Positions 34,851-45,600 of a stretch of 64,000 bases of DNA are shown here, piece by piece. Numbering within the stretch: the first letter of the stretch is position 1; each line of letters starts with the position of its first letter. The DNA comes from Liopterus haemorrhoidalis (lineage: Eukaryota > Arthropoda > Insecta > Coleoptera > Dytiscidae). The notes under the pieces are model-generated. The model was not told where the DNA came from, searched no databases, and worked only from the letters and a program-made list of their open reading frames with translations. Where the stretch lies: positions 19,491,403 through 19,555,402 of the forward strand of contig OZ020617.1 in NCBI GenBank assembly GCA_963971575.1, written 5' to 3'. The translations under genes were made by a program, and so were the position numbers.

Positions 34851-34860
34851 ATATATAGAA

Positions 34861-34984
34861 CTAGCTGACGTGCCCAGTGTCTGTTCCTCCCTCCACTTGA
34901 TTCGTTTGTGTTGAAAAAATAAAAAGTATGTATGCAGTTCTTTTCTTACATATAATTCAATAATATCCCCATTTTTAAGTTTTT
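34861..34984 (-). mobile_element. Helitron-type 3' terminus (GGGCACGTCAGCTAG|T)
   Basis: The minus strand reads ACTGGGCACGTCAGCTAG|T, the same terminal sequence as at 41764-41781 on the plus strand (GGGCACGTCAGCTAA|T). It therefore marks another member of the array-bearing Helitron-like family, here without a visible array. Confidence 0.55.
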
Positions 34985-35720
34985 ATAGGTAAGGCTACAA
35001 AAAAAACCTTTATAACGTCATTCATGTCTGTCTGTACGGTAGAATTGTAGCCAAACGGCTTAACATAGAAAGTTCAAATTTGGCATGCTTATTCAACACT
35101 TTGACCCACATATAGGAAAAATACTGTGAGTTCAAAAAAACATATCCCGAGATAAATATAAAAAATTATGTATTTAATATATATATATGTATATATTTTT
35201 AAAATTTTGATTGACATACCAAATGAAACCGCTTAATACAGGGATCAACACGCAAATTTTTATTTTGGAGAAATCATTTTTTTTTATGAGATTTTCGCCA
35301 AAATATGCCAAGAAACTTTTGTCCCACACCCTATCTCTCAGACGGGTTGATCTAAAAATCTCCATAATGAACATTGACGGGAACCAGAATATTTCAACAG
35401 GAATTTTTGATGGAATGTCGACTTTTTGCGTCGACGACAAAAAAAAAATATTTAAAAAAAAATATATATTGTGTGTTATCAAAAGAAAGCTCTTAGCCGT
35501 TGATTAAGAAACAAAACGTAGTTTTTTGAAATTATTATTTTTTAAACACGATTTTAGCCAAAAATGTGCTAAAAAATTCTTGTACCGCTTCCTTTTACCC
35601 CAAATAGGTTAAACTAAAAATCTCAAAAAATTACGATTAACGATAATTCTTTCAACGTAATGGTTTTGTTAATCAAGGTATTATTGTACATACACATATT
35701 TGTTTAATAAAAATAAATAA
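34985..35720 (+). mobile_element. Diverged copy of the 35.9-38.8 kb foldback arm
   Basis: It shares, in order, GGTAAGGCTACAAAAAAAAC, GTCATTCATGTCTGTCTGTA, TTGTAGCCAAACGGCTTAAC, TTGGCATGCTTATTCAAC, TTTTGTCCCACACC and GGTTTAAACTAAAAATCT-like blocks with the arm at 35891-36648. Part of the body (a TTTTAGCCAAAA...GTGCTAAAAAATT block) is tandemly duplicated inside this copy. Confidence 0.7.
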
Positions 35721-35941
35721 TAATTGTTTTTGGATTATAAAATTCCTGATGCACAGATTAAAGAACGAAAAATAACTTAATAAAATATCTTGAGGCGAAT
35801 TGTGCCAATTTTTAAAATGGTTCAAACTGAACCGAAACTAGTCGTCAGGCAGAAATAAAATAAATTTTAAATATTTGACAAACTTAGCGCTTTTTAGGAT
35901 TTTGTAGGTATGACCAAAAAACCCTTATACCGTCATTTTGT

Positions 35942-35942
35942 C

Positions 35943-35980
<38 letters not shown>

Positions 35981-35981
35981 T
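35942..35981. repeat. (TGTC)n microsatellite
   Basis: An almost pure TCTG repeat in the left foldback arm. Its mirror (GACA)n is at 38762-38800 in the right arm. Confidence 0.95.
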
Positions 35982-36454
35982 CGGTAAAAATTGTAGCCAA
36001 ACGGCTAAACCTAGAGAGTTGAAATTTGGCATGCTTATACAACTCTTTGACCCGCACATAGGAAAAATACTAAAACATCTAAAAAACATATCCCTCTAAA
36101 TATAAACAAATATGTGCTCATTGAAAAAAAATAATATTTTTTTTAAATTCTGAGTAGGACATCAAATGAAAGCCCTTAGTACGTGGATTAACGATCAAAA
36201 TTTTATTTTTGCAAAATAAATTATTTTGATGCGATTTTTGCCAAAATTGTGCAAAAAATTTTTTGTCCCACACCCTGTAGCCCAGATGGTTTAAACTAAA
36301 AATCTGAAAAAATTCTAAGTAATGTACATTGGTGTGAACCGGAATAGTACAACTGGATTTTTGATCAGATTATGTTTGCGGAAAATAACGCATTTTTTGT
36401 GTTTTTAACTAAAATATGTTAACTATTTAATACGTTGTGTAACATACCACATCA

Positions 36455-36535
36455 GTAGCTCTCGTGGCGTGGTTGGATTTGTCGTACGCTTAATAATATA
36501 AGAAACTTGCAAACTAGGGTTCGAATCCTGTTGAT
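36455..36535 (+). promoter_or_regulatory. tRNA-like pol III promoter in left foldback arm
   Basis: A B box, GGGTTCGAATCCTG (36517-36530), is preceded at tRNA-like distance by AGCTCTCGTGGCGTGGTTGG, an A-box-like segment. Poly-T runs follow within 30 nt and could terminate pol III. The right arm has the counterpart at 38240-38305. Confidence 0.6.
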
Positions 36536-37509
36536 TTTATTTTTTGTTTTTTTTTTGCATTTTTATTTTGTTTAAATTATTTTGTTAAAATTCTAGTTAT
36601 ATTTGGTAAATGTTGCATTTAATTTTTAAAAGCGTAAATTTAATAACCAGTGGAAACTGTTGAAATTATAATTTAATTCTATGTTTGACGAAATCAAAGG
36701 GCGGGACTTATGATGTAAGCAACCAATGGAAACCATAGGTGCAATTTTCAAAATCTTAATGAACTTTGCTATATAAAAAAAATACTGCATATATTTAGAA
36801 ACTTAAATAATGGTATTAGGCATTCGAATTAAAATTCATAAAAAAATATTTTGACATAAAATTTGTTTTGGCATCCCAAATAATCATCGTTCAGTTACTA
36901 AATACCTGCAAAACCCAGAAATGTGTGAAAATTCACACTTCACATCAATTTTTTATATCGATCGAAACCCAATAAAACACCAATTCTATATTAATATGAT
37001 AAATTATGGAGCAAAAAAACGAGACCTCAAAATTTCTAAATATTCATTATCAGTGCAACCTGTGTCTCAATTAAATGTAGGAGGATAACATTTAAAATAC
37101 AGCCGAGCTATATTCCAACTTGATTATATTTGTTGGTATTAGGTGATTGGAATTCGGCTTGGAGTTGTGATTATTGGTATAGATAAGTTTAAACTAGTAA
37201 ACAAGATAAACATTTGGAAACGTGCCAACTCCATTTAAATTAACTTTATTAAATACAAGCTGGACGAGAATCTCAATTAAATATTTCTATACTTTAGATT
37301 TGTATCGATACTCATATTAAATAAGATTCAGGTTTATTTATAAGAATTATATATCTTTTCATCAAAGTTTTTACACGAAAGACCTATATTTACCTCTAAA
37401 GAATTATTATTTTAAATTGTGTAATTTTATTGCATATCTTTTTAAATAATATTAAAATATTGGCTGCAAGAAGGAATTTGACTGAATCACTGTTACTTTT
37501 GTACAAAAT

Positions 37510-37542
37510 CTATATTAATAAAATTGGAGGCTATATCTGTTT

Positions 37543-37545
<3 letters not shown>
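37510..37545 (+). mobile_element. Helitron-like 5' head
   Basis: TCTATATTAATAAAATTGGA followed by GGCTATATCTG, preceded by A, is nearly identical to the head at 6589. The following sequence is a T run and a (TTA)n run, so only the 5' end is recognisable. Confidence 0.5.
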
Positions 37546-37554
<9 letters not shown>

Positions 37555-37587
<33 letters not shown>

Positions 37588-37590
37588 TTT
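37555..37590. repeat. (ATT)n microsatellite
   Basis: A pure ATT trinucleotide run of about 36 bp. The open frame reading leucines across it is an artefact. Confidence 0.95.
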
Positions 37591-38224
37591 ATCGTTCGAT
37601 TCGGTATTTATGAAAACAAACTCTTACTAACGATTCCTTTCACTCGCAAATCGTACTTACATTAAATATTTTAGGTTGGGGTGAGTATCATTATAAAATA
37701 TCATTTTATTGAGTTTTTGTGTCATTATTAATACAAATTTTTGAATAGAATAGTTTCAAAATAAATCTATATATTATAATACTTTATTTTTCTTAATATC
37801 AGTTTATCCCTTTGACATTTAGATTTTGGCTACCAACTTGAAACATGAAATAACCACGGTGTTAATTACAACTTGAGAAAATAAAAATCCAGATTATTTC
37901 CGGTTAAACATAACAAACAGAACATACGGAAAAAATTGATGTGAAGTGTGAATATTCACACATTTCAGGGTTTCGCAGGTATATAATGACTGAAGGCGGT
38001 ATGCTGAGTGTGTAGGACAAATTTTACTTTGTAGTAATCACGGCAAAATGAACGATATTTTTAAAATAATTTATCGTCTGTTAATCATATAATAAGATTG
38101 GTTATTAAATTTACGCTCTTAAAAATTAAATGCATCATTTGTCAAAATATAACTAGAATTTTGACAAAATAATTTCAACATAATAAAAATGCAAAAAAAA
38201 CAGAAAAAATAAAATTCACTCCGT

Positions 38225-38305
38225 ACTCGAACTCGAAACCCTTCGTTTCACACCAGTGCTCTAACCCATTTCGCTATCGCACGCCTTGCATGTGACTGTC
38301 TTACA
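38225..38305 (-). promoter_or_regulatory. tRNA-like pol III promoter in right foldback arm
   Basis: On the minus strand it reads GCGTGCGATAGCGAAATGGG, then TTAGAGCACTGG, then GGTTTCGAGTTCGAGTACGG. These are an A-box region and a diverged B box. The A-box side is better preserved here than in the left arm, while the B box is better in the left arm. Confidence 0.55.
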
Positions 38306-38859
38306 TTGGTATAACTTTTGTAGTTTGTGAACTAAAAATCACAAAAAATGCGTTATTTTCCGAAAACATAATCTGATCAAAAATTCCTGTTGTACTATTT
38401 CGGTTCACACCAATATACATTACTTAGAATTTTTTTAGATTTTTAGTTTCAACCATCTGGGCTACAGGGTGTGGGACAAATTTTTTTTTGCACAATTTTG
38501 GCAAAAATCGCATCAAAATAATTTATTTTGCAAAAATAAAAATTTGATCGTTAATCCAAGTACTAAGGGCTTTCATTTGATACCCTACTCAGAATTAAAA
38601 AAAAAAATTTGGTTTTCGATGAGCACGTATTTGTTTATATTTTTAGGGGGGTATGTTTTTTAGATGTTTTAGTATTTTTCATATGTGCGGGTCAAAGAGT
38701 TGTATAAGCATGCCAAATTTCAACTCTCTAGGTTTATCCGTTTGGCTACAATTTTTACCGAACAGACAGACAGACAGACAGACAGAGAGACAGACGACAA
38801 AATGACGGTATAAGGGTTTTTTGGTCATACCTACAAAACCCTAAAAATGGATAAGTGTA

Positions 38860-39149
38860 GAAACAAAAAAGCTTTACTGCCTCATCGTATTAACCTGTTA
38901 TTACAAGTAATATTAATCAAATTACAAACTGGATAATATGGAAATCAGGTTAAAACCGGTATTGAATATTTCCAATTTCGTTTTCGTGCTTGAACAAAAC
39001 AACAAAATGTAGTTCCCGTTTCCGTTCTTTAAAAAATGTAATAATATTCTTATTTTGTTTTCGTTGTCTGTGTGATATCATCCTTGATAAAAATTAAATC
39101 AAAGAGTCGGGAGTGGATACCGACTCCGAATTCCGACTCCTCATCCCTG
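38860..39149. mobile_element. hAT-like right end (GACTCC... CCCTG)
   Basis: It terminates in ACTCCGAATTCCGACTCC then TCATCCCTG, the reverse complement of a CAGGGATGAGGAGTCGG hAT terminus. The left end was not identified. Confidence 0.45.
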
Positions 39150-39368
39150 CTACTTTCTTCATGTTTCAGGTAATTATAAGACGAGATCTGCAAAAATTCA
39201 ATTGGCGTCTGTCTGTTTGTCCGTTATTAACGAAAACAGCAGGAGATATTTTAACGAAATATGATATGAAAGAATAGAACCAGGATTCAAAAATAGGCTA
39301 TATGACATCTCATAATTTTGATAAAGGGTGTTTCGGGGTTAAAACTGTTTACTAAAAGCTTTAAATAT

Positions 39369-40163
39369 CCCAGCAAACATTTTTATACGGGCCAGTACTG
39401 TTGAAACACATACTCCCCGGCATTGAAAGTAATGGGCCAGTACCCCGGTGTCCCCGTGATCGTTAGCTGGCTCATTGGTTTATCAATTGCCGTCCCAGCA
39501 GCGGTAAAGTGCAAAATAATCACATTAGTTACAAGATTTATTTCTGACGAACCAGTGCTTATATTATACCCACTCTCTAGTATTTCAAATGTAACATATG
39601 TATATTTACCTTATACTTACTCAGTAGTAAAATAAATTAATGGTTTGGTGCAAAATAAATACTAATTTGGCCATTTCACCATCGTTGAATACATTTATTT
39701 AACAAATAAAATTGACAATATCGCATCGGTTTTAAACTATTAATGAAGAAATTAATCTTGATTAGATGAGTTACGTCCGTAAGTTAGTAATTATAGTTGA
39801 AGGTAATGGGATTCGGACCAGTCAGAAAATAAAAACAAATTTATTAACTTCGCTAACGTTTCGATTTAATTTAAATCTTCAGAAGAAATTAATGTTGCTG
39901 TCAATAGAATGATGCGATATTGTCAACTTTATTCGTTGAATAAATATATTTAACGATGATGAAACAAAAGTAAAATGTAACATATTATCAAAAATAAGAA
40001 GTGCTCATAAAATGCTGGTAAAGTACTTCGTAGAGGAGAAGTACGAAATACAAATGTGAAGTACATTATTAATACTGGCGTTGCACAAACTTTTAGTGCC
40101 AGCAATTTACCAACAGAAAAAGCAGTTTGCCGGCATTAGGCCGATTGTTGAATGTTTGCTGGG
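39369..40163. mobile_element. CCCAGCAAACATT-ended DNA element
   Basis: Perfect 13-bp terminal inverted repeats, CCCAGCAAACATT and AATGTTTGCTGGG, enclose 795 bp. The interior has a pair of 48-bp inverted arms (39680-39727 and 39911-39958) around a CTGAAGA-stem-GAAAC motif. No target duplication is obvious and no transposase is encoded. Confidence 0.7.
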
Positions 40164-40869
40164 ATGTTCTTTATTATTCCCTTGACAGAAAAATGTATTA
40201 GAAAATGTTTGACGTCCAATTAATATAATATAGTAGCAACAGGAAAAAATATATTCACTATTTTTGGACAATACGTATATTTTAGTAACACAACGTTTCG
40301 CTAAACCAATTGTTAGCTTCCTCAGGCTTATCATCCATTACAGAGGATAGGGTGGTTGTAGAACTAACATTCGACTATGAATTGACAATCCAAAAGGATA
40401 GGAAAACAGGAAAAGTTTTAGAATAGATGTATAAATAACCATGAATTTAAATTCACAAAACCCCGTAATAATAGAAGTCCAACATCTGAGGATTATAAAA
40501 ATTATCCAGAAATGAATAACAAATAGCAATAAATCATTACAATAATATGACAATAAGTAGTTCTACAATCCCCACAATCTGGTACGCACAAACCACAGAG
40601 ATTGCAGCGCTACCAACTGTACAACAAACTGTAACCATTTAATTCTAACAAAAAACAGCATGAAAGATTAAATTTAAATACAGCAGTGAGACTCACAGAA
40701 AGACATTGAATGATGGAAAATCGCACGACTCAGCGTACTATCCCCCTAAAATCAGTGGTACGCACAAGGATAATGAGAGGACAGTACACTAAATTGTATA
40801 TCAGGACCAACGAACAATGTATACAACATAAATTGTTAATAATAAGAAGACAAATAGTGTGCATTTATT

Positions 40870-41700
40870 CAGTTATAGGAATATTTGGGGAGTTACGGGG
40901 GATACCCTAAAAGTAAACTTTTGAAATATCTCCTCTAATACTTAACAGCAAAAACGTGTGTGACAAAATTATTTATAATAAGAAAACATTTTTTTTTTAT
41001 TTTGTGCATTATTTGTGCATTTTCAATTGGATGCATATTTGGGGAGCTACAGACAGACACTCTAAAACAAAAATCTTGAAATATCTCGGCTATTATTGAC
41101 TTAACAAAATCATTTATGACAAAAGTTGTTTATAATAAGAAAACAAATATATTTTGTTATTTCATACATTATTTTGATTAAATGAATATTTGGGGAGTTA
41201 TGGGGAGACACCTAGAAATAAAATCTTGAAATACCTCGGTTATATGGTTAGAATGAGGAAATATATCTTTTCTGTTAAATGCAGTTTTTAATGAGAAATA
41301 TATTTGGAATTTTATGGGATGCGCTAGCTACAAACTTTATATGTTTCACTTACTATTTATTTAACAGGAAAGTTGTATATAATAAAATATTGTTAAGAAT
41401 AAGGATACGTTTCACTTCTGTTCAAGACAGTTTTAATCATAAGATTATATTGGGGGCTAGAGGGACTGTTACCTATACACTTGAAATATCTCATTAATCA
41501 TTAACTTATCAACAGCAAAAATGCAAATAAGAAAATTTGTTTAGAATGAATAACGGATTCTTCTCTGTTCATTTCAGTTTTTAATATATTTGGGGTGCTA
41601 TGGGAGTGCCCTATCTACAAACTTAATATATCTCACTTATTATTTACTTAACATCAAAAATTTATATAAAAGAGTGCTTTAGAATAAAAAAAAACTGCTG
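40870..41700 (+). repeat. Tandem array of about 150-bp units (copy 3)
   Basis: Units carry ATATTTGGGGAGTTACGGGG, AAAATCTTGAAATATCTC and TTATTGACTTAACA words. GAAATATCTC-type words start near 40923, 41079, 41229, 41483 and 41624. The repeats are diverged, and the units toward the right end are the most degraded. Confidence 0.85.
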
Positions 41701-42176
41701 CCCTACTCAATGCTGTCCTACTTGAGATTGAAAATGTATGTCTGTAACAAAAATCGTACGAAGTATGGGCACGTCAGCTAATATTTAATAATCTTTTCGA
41801 CGACTGTAATATCATCTAATATATACATAAAATTACCTTCTCGTGACTTTAGAGACATATTATTTCGATGTAAAACGCCAAATACGGAGCATCAAAATCC
41901 TCTGCATAAAATGACCGCACAGTATAATAGTCTTTTGTCAAAGGACAGGTCTATTGATATATTCAAAGTTATGCGAGTTTTCGTAGAGCTGTAATAAACA
42001 TGATGTAATGGAAACTTTGAAGCTCAAATATCGTAGTAATGATCTAACATAGATGAAACGGTCATATATGCTCCTACCTCCAACTTAATTCGGTTTAGTA
42101 CAAATGACCTCCAAGTAATGAATGGCAACTCGAACGAATGTATATACCTTTATACTGTATAAATCACTAAACTCCA

Positions 42177-42462
42177 TTTACCGTAACTATGAAATGACGT
42201 CACAGTTGAAAAACTCACCTTGTTGCCAATTCGTAAACTGTCAAAAAAAGTTAGGTTATATCGAACAACTTCTAAACACCTAAATGTCAACCTGACAAAT
42301 AACAATTGAACAATCCAATTTCAAACCGGCAACATTAAAAAATGTACCAAAATTAAATAAATAAATGTACTAACTGAGTTATGGATTGATGTTGATTAAA
42401 ACATATCATAACGTTGGTACTTAAATTAACCAAGTGTGACATCATTTCATAGTTACCGTAAA
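42177..42462. mobile_element. MITE, TTTACCGTAACTATG ends
   Basis: Left TTTACCGTAACTATGAAATG (then ACGTCAC) and right CATTTCATAGTTACCGTAAA are inverted over about 27 bp, giving a 286-bp noncoding unit. The target duplication is unclear. Confidence 0.8.
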
Positions 42463-44203
42463 CCGACTTTATATGTTTTTTTTTTTTTTTTATTCAGACC
42501 TCATAGATATATACTGCGTGACATTAAAAAAAAGAACACCCAGTAATAATAACTTTATTTCAATAATTTTTGGTATACATGTTTGTTCTGACAAGGTAAG
42601 TAAACGATCAAAATTTGAAGAGAATCGGACAGTTAGATCTCGAGAAAAATTATCGGGCGACTTGCGTAAGTAGTAATTCCGGAAAATGTAGTTTTTGTTA
42701 ATTAATTAATCGAAAAATCGCCATATAACATAAAGGCAGATAGAAATACTTAAGATCAATCCACCAGCTTTGCATACAATTATACATTCTAAATTACATT
42801 ATAGTGCCCCATAATTAAAAACAACAATGGACTCATGTTACAAAAGATTTTTTGTAAAATTCCGGATTACAATTACCTACTATCCTCCATTACAACATAA
42901 CGTCTTTTATATAGTGTTAGACCAGATCGTATACCATGAGGTTTTGGATTATTCTCTTATGTCAAAAATGAACTAGAAGGGCACAGTTTTGGTAATGAAC
43001 AATTGAACAAAAAAATGGATGACTAGTTTAGACGAATTTAAAAGTGTATAGAGTATGATGGATATTATTTTGAAAAATTGTAAAAAATAAATTTGTAGAA
43101 CTAAACTTTTCTAGTGCCCAGCATATCTGCTTAAATATTGCACATACTCGTTCATGTATGTATCAGTTGTAAACGTTTCAACGGGCACTTTTGGGGGCCC
43201 CATTGTGTTCCTTGGCCCGACATAGCGTCATTAGCGTCATGGTAAATCCAGCCCTGACTTTAAGGGACCTAAACAATGTCTCAACAATAAACAGTGCCTA
43301 ATTTTTCACGAAAAAAAATCACTCCCAGGCGCTTGGAGAATGTGAGACAGTTTTTTTTTTTTTTTCTTTCTGGGGCTGCTATACAATCTAAATTTCTTGC
43401 CTCTGCTGCCTTTCTCTCAATATGGCCAGCCCGGACGCAAAGTACAAACCACAAGAGATGTTGATTATTTTTAAGACGACGTTATTCTATTGTATTCTAA
43501 AGATTTTCAAACAATGGCTTAGCTCTACTATTGATCTATCCAAGTCTTTATTTAACAAAAACATGTACCTTAATTATTTATATAAAACATATCAAAGGAT
43601 TGTTTCAAAGTCTCTCTGTATTCAACATCTATGGTAACAACTACAAGAAACAAAACCGTATCTCTTTGATGTTTTAAACTTTGTAGCTTGTAGCTCTTAC
43701 AGCAATCAGTATGTGAGGTTTTGCTTGTGAAATTTTATCAGTTCTACTCAAATATCAATGATGTAGGGGTACTGAATAGTACAAATTAAATTTAGACTTT
43801 CCTTTGTACAAATTTATTTAGAAGGACTATTTATAACATCGTCTACCGCAAAGCTATACTAAAAGCCCTTTAAACGATACAATTAAATGACAATTATTGT
43901 TCTCTACGAGAAAAACCTATCTAGCAACTTTATTTTTATATATGTATATATATATATATCTGTTTTAGATTTTCTCTTGTTCTTCAAGCGCCTTCTCCTA
44001 ACGAGATTTCGATCAACACGGCATATTTATTTTTATTATATTCCGAATATATTATAAGTTAAATAATATCGGTGATTATTTCCTTGATACATTATCAACC
44101 AATATTTCATCATATTTCATATTTCAACAAATGACAACAATTTTACAATGAATTAACGCTGGTTAGATTTTAATAAAATTTAACAGCGATTAAACTACAT
44201 CTG
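42463..44203. other. AT-rich stretch with hAT-like and Tc1-like scraps
   Basis: ATACTGCGTGACATTAAAAA (42512 onward) resembles a mariner/Tc1 MITE terminus. CATGGTAAATCCAGCCCTG ending at 43256 resembles a hAT right end (reverse complement of CAGGGCTGGATTTACC). Neither has a partner. No coding region was recognised. Confidence 0.4.
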
Positions 44204-44204
44204 T

Positions 44205-44357
44205 AGGCTATTCCAAACCTTTAAGCGGAACTTAATAGAATTTAAATTTTCTTAAATTGTCACTAGCTAACTTTGTATATACTAAAGTGGACATTTCCGA
44301 TACAAAATAATCAAAAGCTTGAATCTAGTTCCGGTTAAACCAAAGAAACCGCCTATA
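44205..44357. mobile_element. MITE, GTTTAAGCGGAACT family, copy 2
   Basis: The ends GTAGGCTATTCCAAACCTTT (then AAGCGGAACT) and AGTTCCGGTTAAACCAAAGA (then AACCGCCTATA) are inverted. It shares TTGTCACTAGCTAACTTT and AATCAAAAGCTT with the copy at 24481-24676. The body is about 150 bp. Confidence 0.8.
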
Positions 44358-44629
44358 GCTTTTAAATGCGTATGATTGATTTATGATTGATTTAATTTAC
44401 TCTTAACTGCACTAAAAACTAAATAAAATATATACAAATTCAAGAGTTATCATTTTTGTTTATAATTGTTATAAACCAATGATGTATTTATACGTTTTTA
44501 CAAAAATATTTTTAATATCAAACTGTCAAACTGCATCCGTTTCCGTGACAGCTTAACAAGTTGTTTATAGAACAAATAATTGTTTTCATCTGGTTGTAAT
44601 TTGAGAATAAAATAATAATTATTGTTATG

Positions 44630-45250
44630 GGCATGTTTCTAAATTCAGCTAACAATTTAGTGCTAACTTCTAGCGCTAGATGCTCGCTGTGATGCTAGAT
44701 TAATGCGCTAAATACAAAATTTCAAAAATAAAGAAACGACTTGCTAGATTGTTGCTAGGTTTCAAGGGGGTTGTGTAGTTGTTAGTAAAGATGACATAAG
44801 TAATGAAACGACTTCTTCAATCATCATCAAGTTCAGAAGAAGAAAGTGATGAAGAACACTGTCCTAAAGATTTAGATCAATTAGAATTAGAAATTATTGT
44901 TAGGAATTGCCATATATACAAATTTGAGATAAACAGGGCGTGACAGCAGAAATTTATTACGTCAAATGTCAAATTATGATGTTAACCTCTCTAGCTCTAG
45001 CAGCTAGCAGCCTTATTAACCGCTAGATTCGTTGTCTAGCGCGAGTACCTAGCGGACATTTATGGCCGGTTGCTAAAGTAAGAATTATCATACAAAAACA
45101 AATGATTTTAACTTGAGTTAGAGAAAACTCTTACGTTAGCAACCCGACATTAGTGCTGTAATAAGAAACAGCCTGCTAGAATTTTACGCTGAATTAAGAA
45201 ACGGTTTGCTATATTTGTGCTTCATGCGCTAGATCTAGTGCTGAATTAAT
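44630..45250. mobile_element. Probable MITE-like element rich in CTAG words
   Basis: The left part GGCATGTTTCTAAATTCAGC and inverted right-hand words GCTGAATTAAGAAACGG and GTGCTGAATTAAT flank a body dense in AGCGCTAGA/TCTAGCGCT-type words in both orientations. The expected right end is missing: homology stops exactly where the 103-bp hairpin arm starts (45251). Confidence 0.5.
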
Positions 45251-45462
45251 CGCGTGCTAGTTCCAGGCCACTGGACTACGAAGGCATGTGAGTATATGAT
45301 ATTAATCATATCTTTTTATTTATACATTTCTTTATACAAATAGGGCATATTTCTTACGCGAAATATGCCCTATTTGTATAAAGAAATGTATAAATAAAAA
45401 GATATGATTAATATCATATACTCACATGCCTTCGTAGTCCAGTGGCCTGGAACTAGCACGCG
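45251..45462. repeat. Perfect 103-bp inverted repeat with 6-nt loop
   Basis: The left arm 45251-45353 and right arm 45360-45462 are exact reverse complements at all 103 positions. The loop is TTACGC. The right arm is continuous with the SINE head at 45420; the left arm is an inverted copy of the first part of that head plus about 60 bp of its upstream flank. The lack of any mismatch in a region where other inverted repeats are diverged means it is very recent or artefactual. Confidence 0.97.
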
Positions 45463-45600
45463 AAATTTTTAGGTTGACGGGTTCGAATTCGGGCAAGGCA
45501 GTATTTTGATATTTATTTTCTACATTATATGTATTACCGCATTTGCTTGAAAAAAAATGCATATGTTATAAATTTTGAGTTTCGAATCTAACATATGCTA
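45420..45600 (+). mobile_element. tRNA-derived SINE
   Basis: The head is GCCTTCGTAGTCCAGTGGCC (A-box region), with a B box GGGTTCGAATTCG (45479-45491) and GGGCAAGGC at the end. GCCTT and AAGGC can still pair as an acceptor stem, but the T-stem is disrupted, so this is not a functional tRNA gene. An AT-rich body follows. Confidence 0.7.

Larger units (their letters stand above)
35891..38847. mobile_element. Large foldback element, about 750-bp inverted arms, with tRNA-like promoters
   Basis: The left arm 35891-36648 and the right arm 38100-38847 are diverged reverse complements. They start TTTTTAGGATTTTGTAGGTA and end TACCTACAAAACCCTAAAAA. Each contains a TGTC/GACA microsatellite, the GTAGCCAAACGG block, CCACACCCTGTAG and a tRNA-like pol III promoter. 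A second inverted pair (36890-36955 and 37930-37989) lies inside. The central region contains a Helitron-like 5' head at 37510. No protein is encoded. Confidence 0.75.
39150..41781 (+). mobile_element. Helitron-like element with tandem array (copy 3), with insertions
   Basis: The leader has ATGTTTCAGGTAATTATAAG, a GTCTGTCTGTTTGTCC run, GAACCAGGATTCAAAAATAGG and TTCGGGGTTAAAACTGTTTA, matching copies 1 and 2. A CCCAGCAAACATT-ended element (39369-40163) and another insertion (about 40200-40860) split it. The array resumes at 40870. It ends with GGGCACGTCAGCTAA|T at 41781, consistent with a Helitron CTRR|T terminus. The 5' TCTATA head is missing. Confidence 0.6.
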
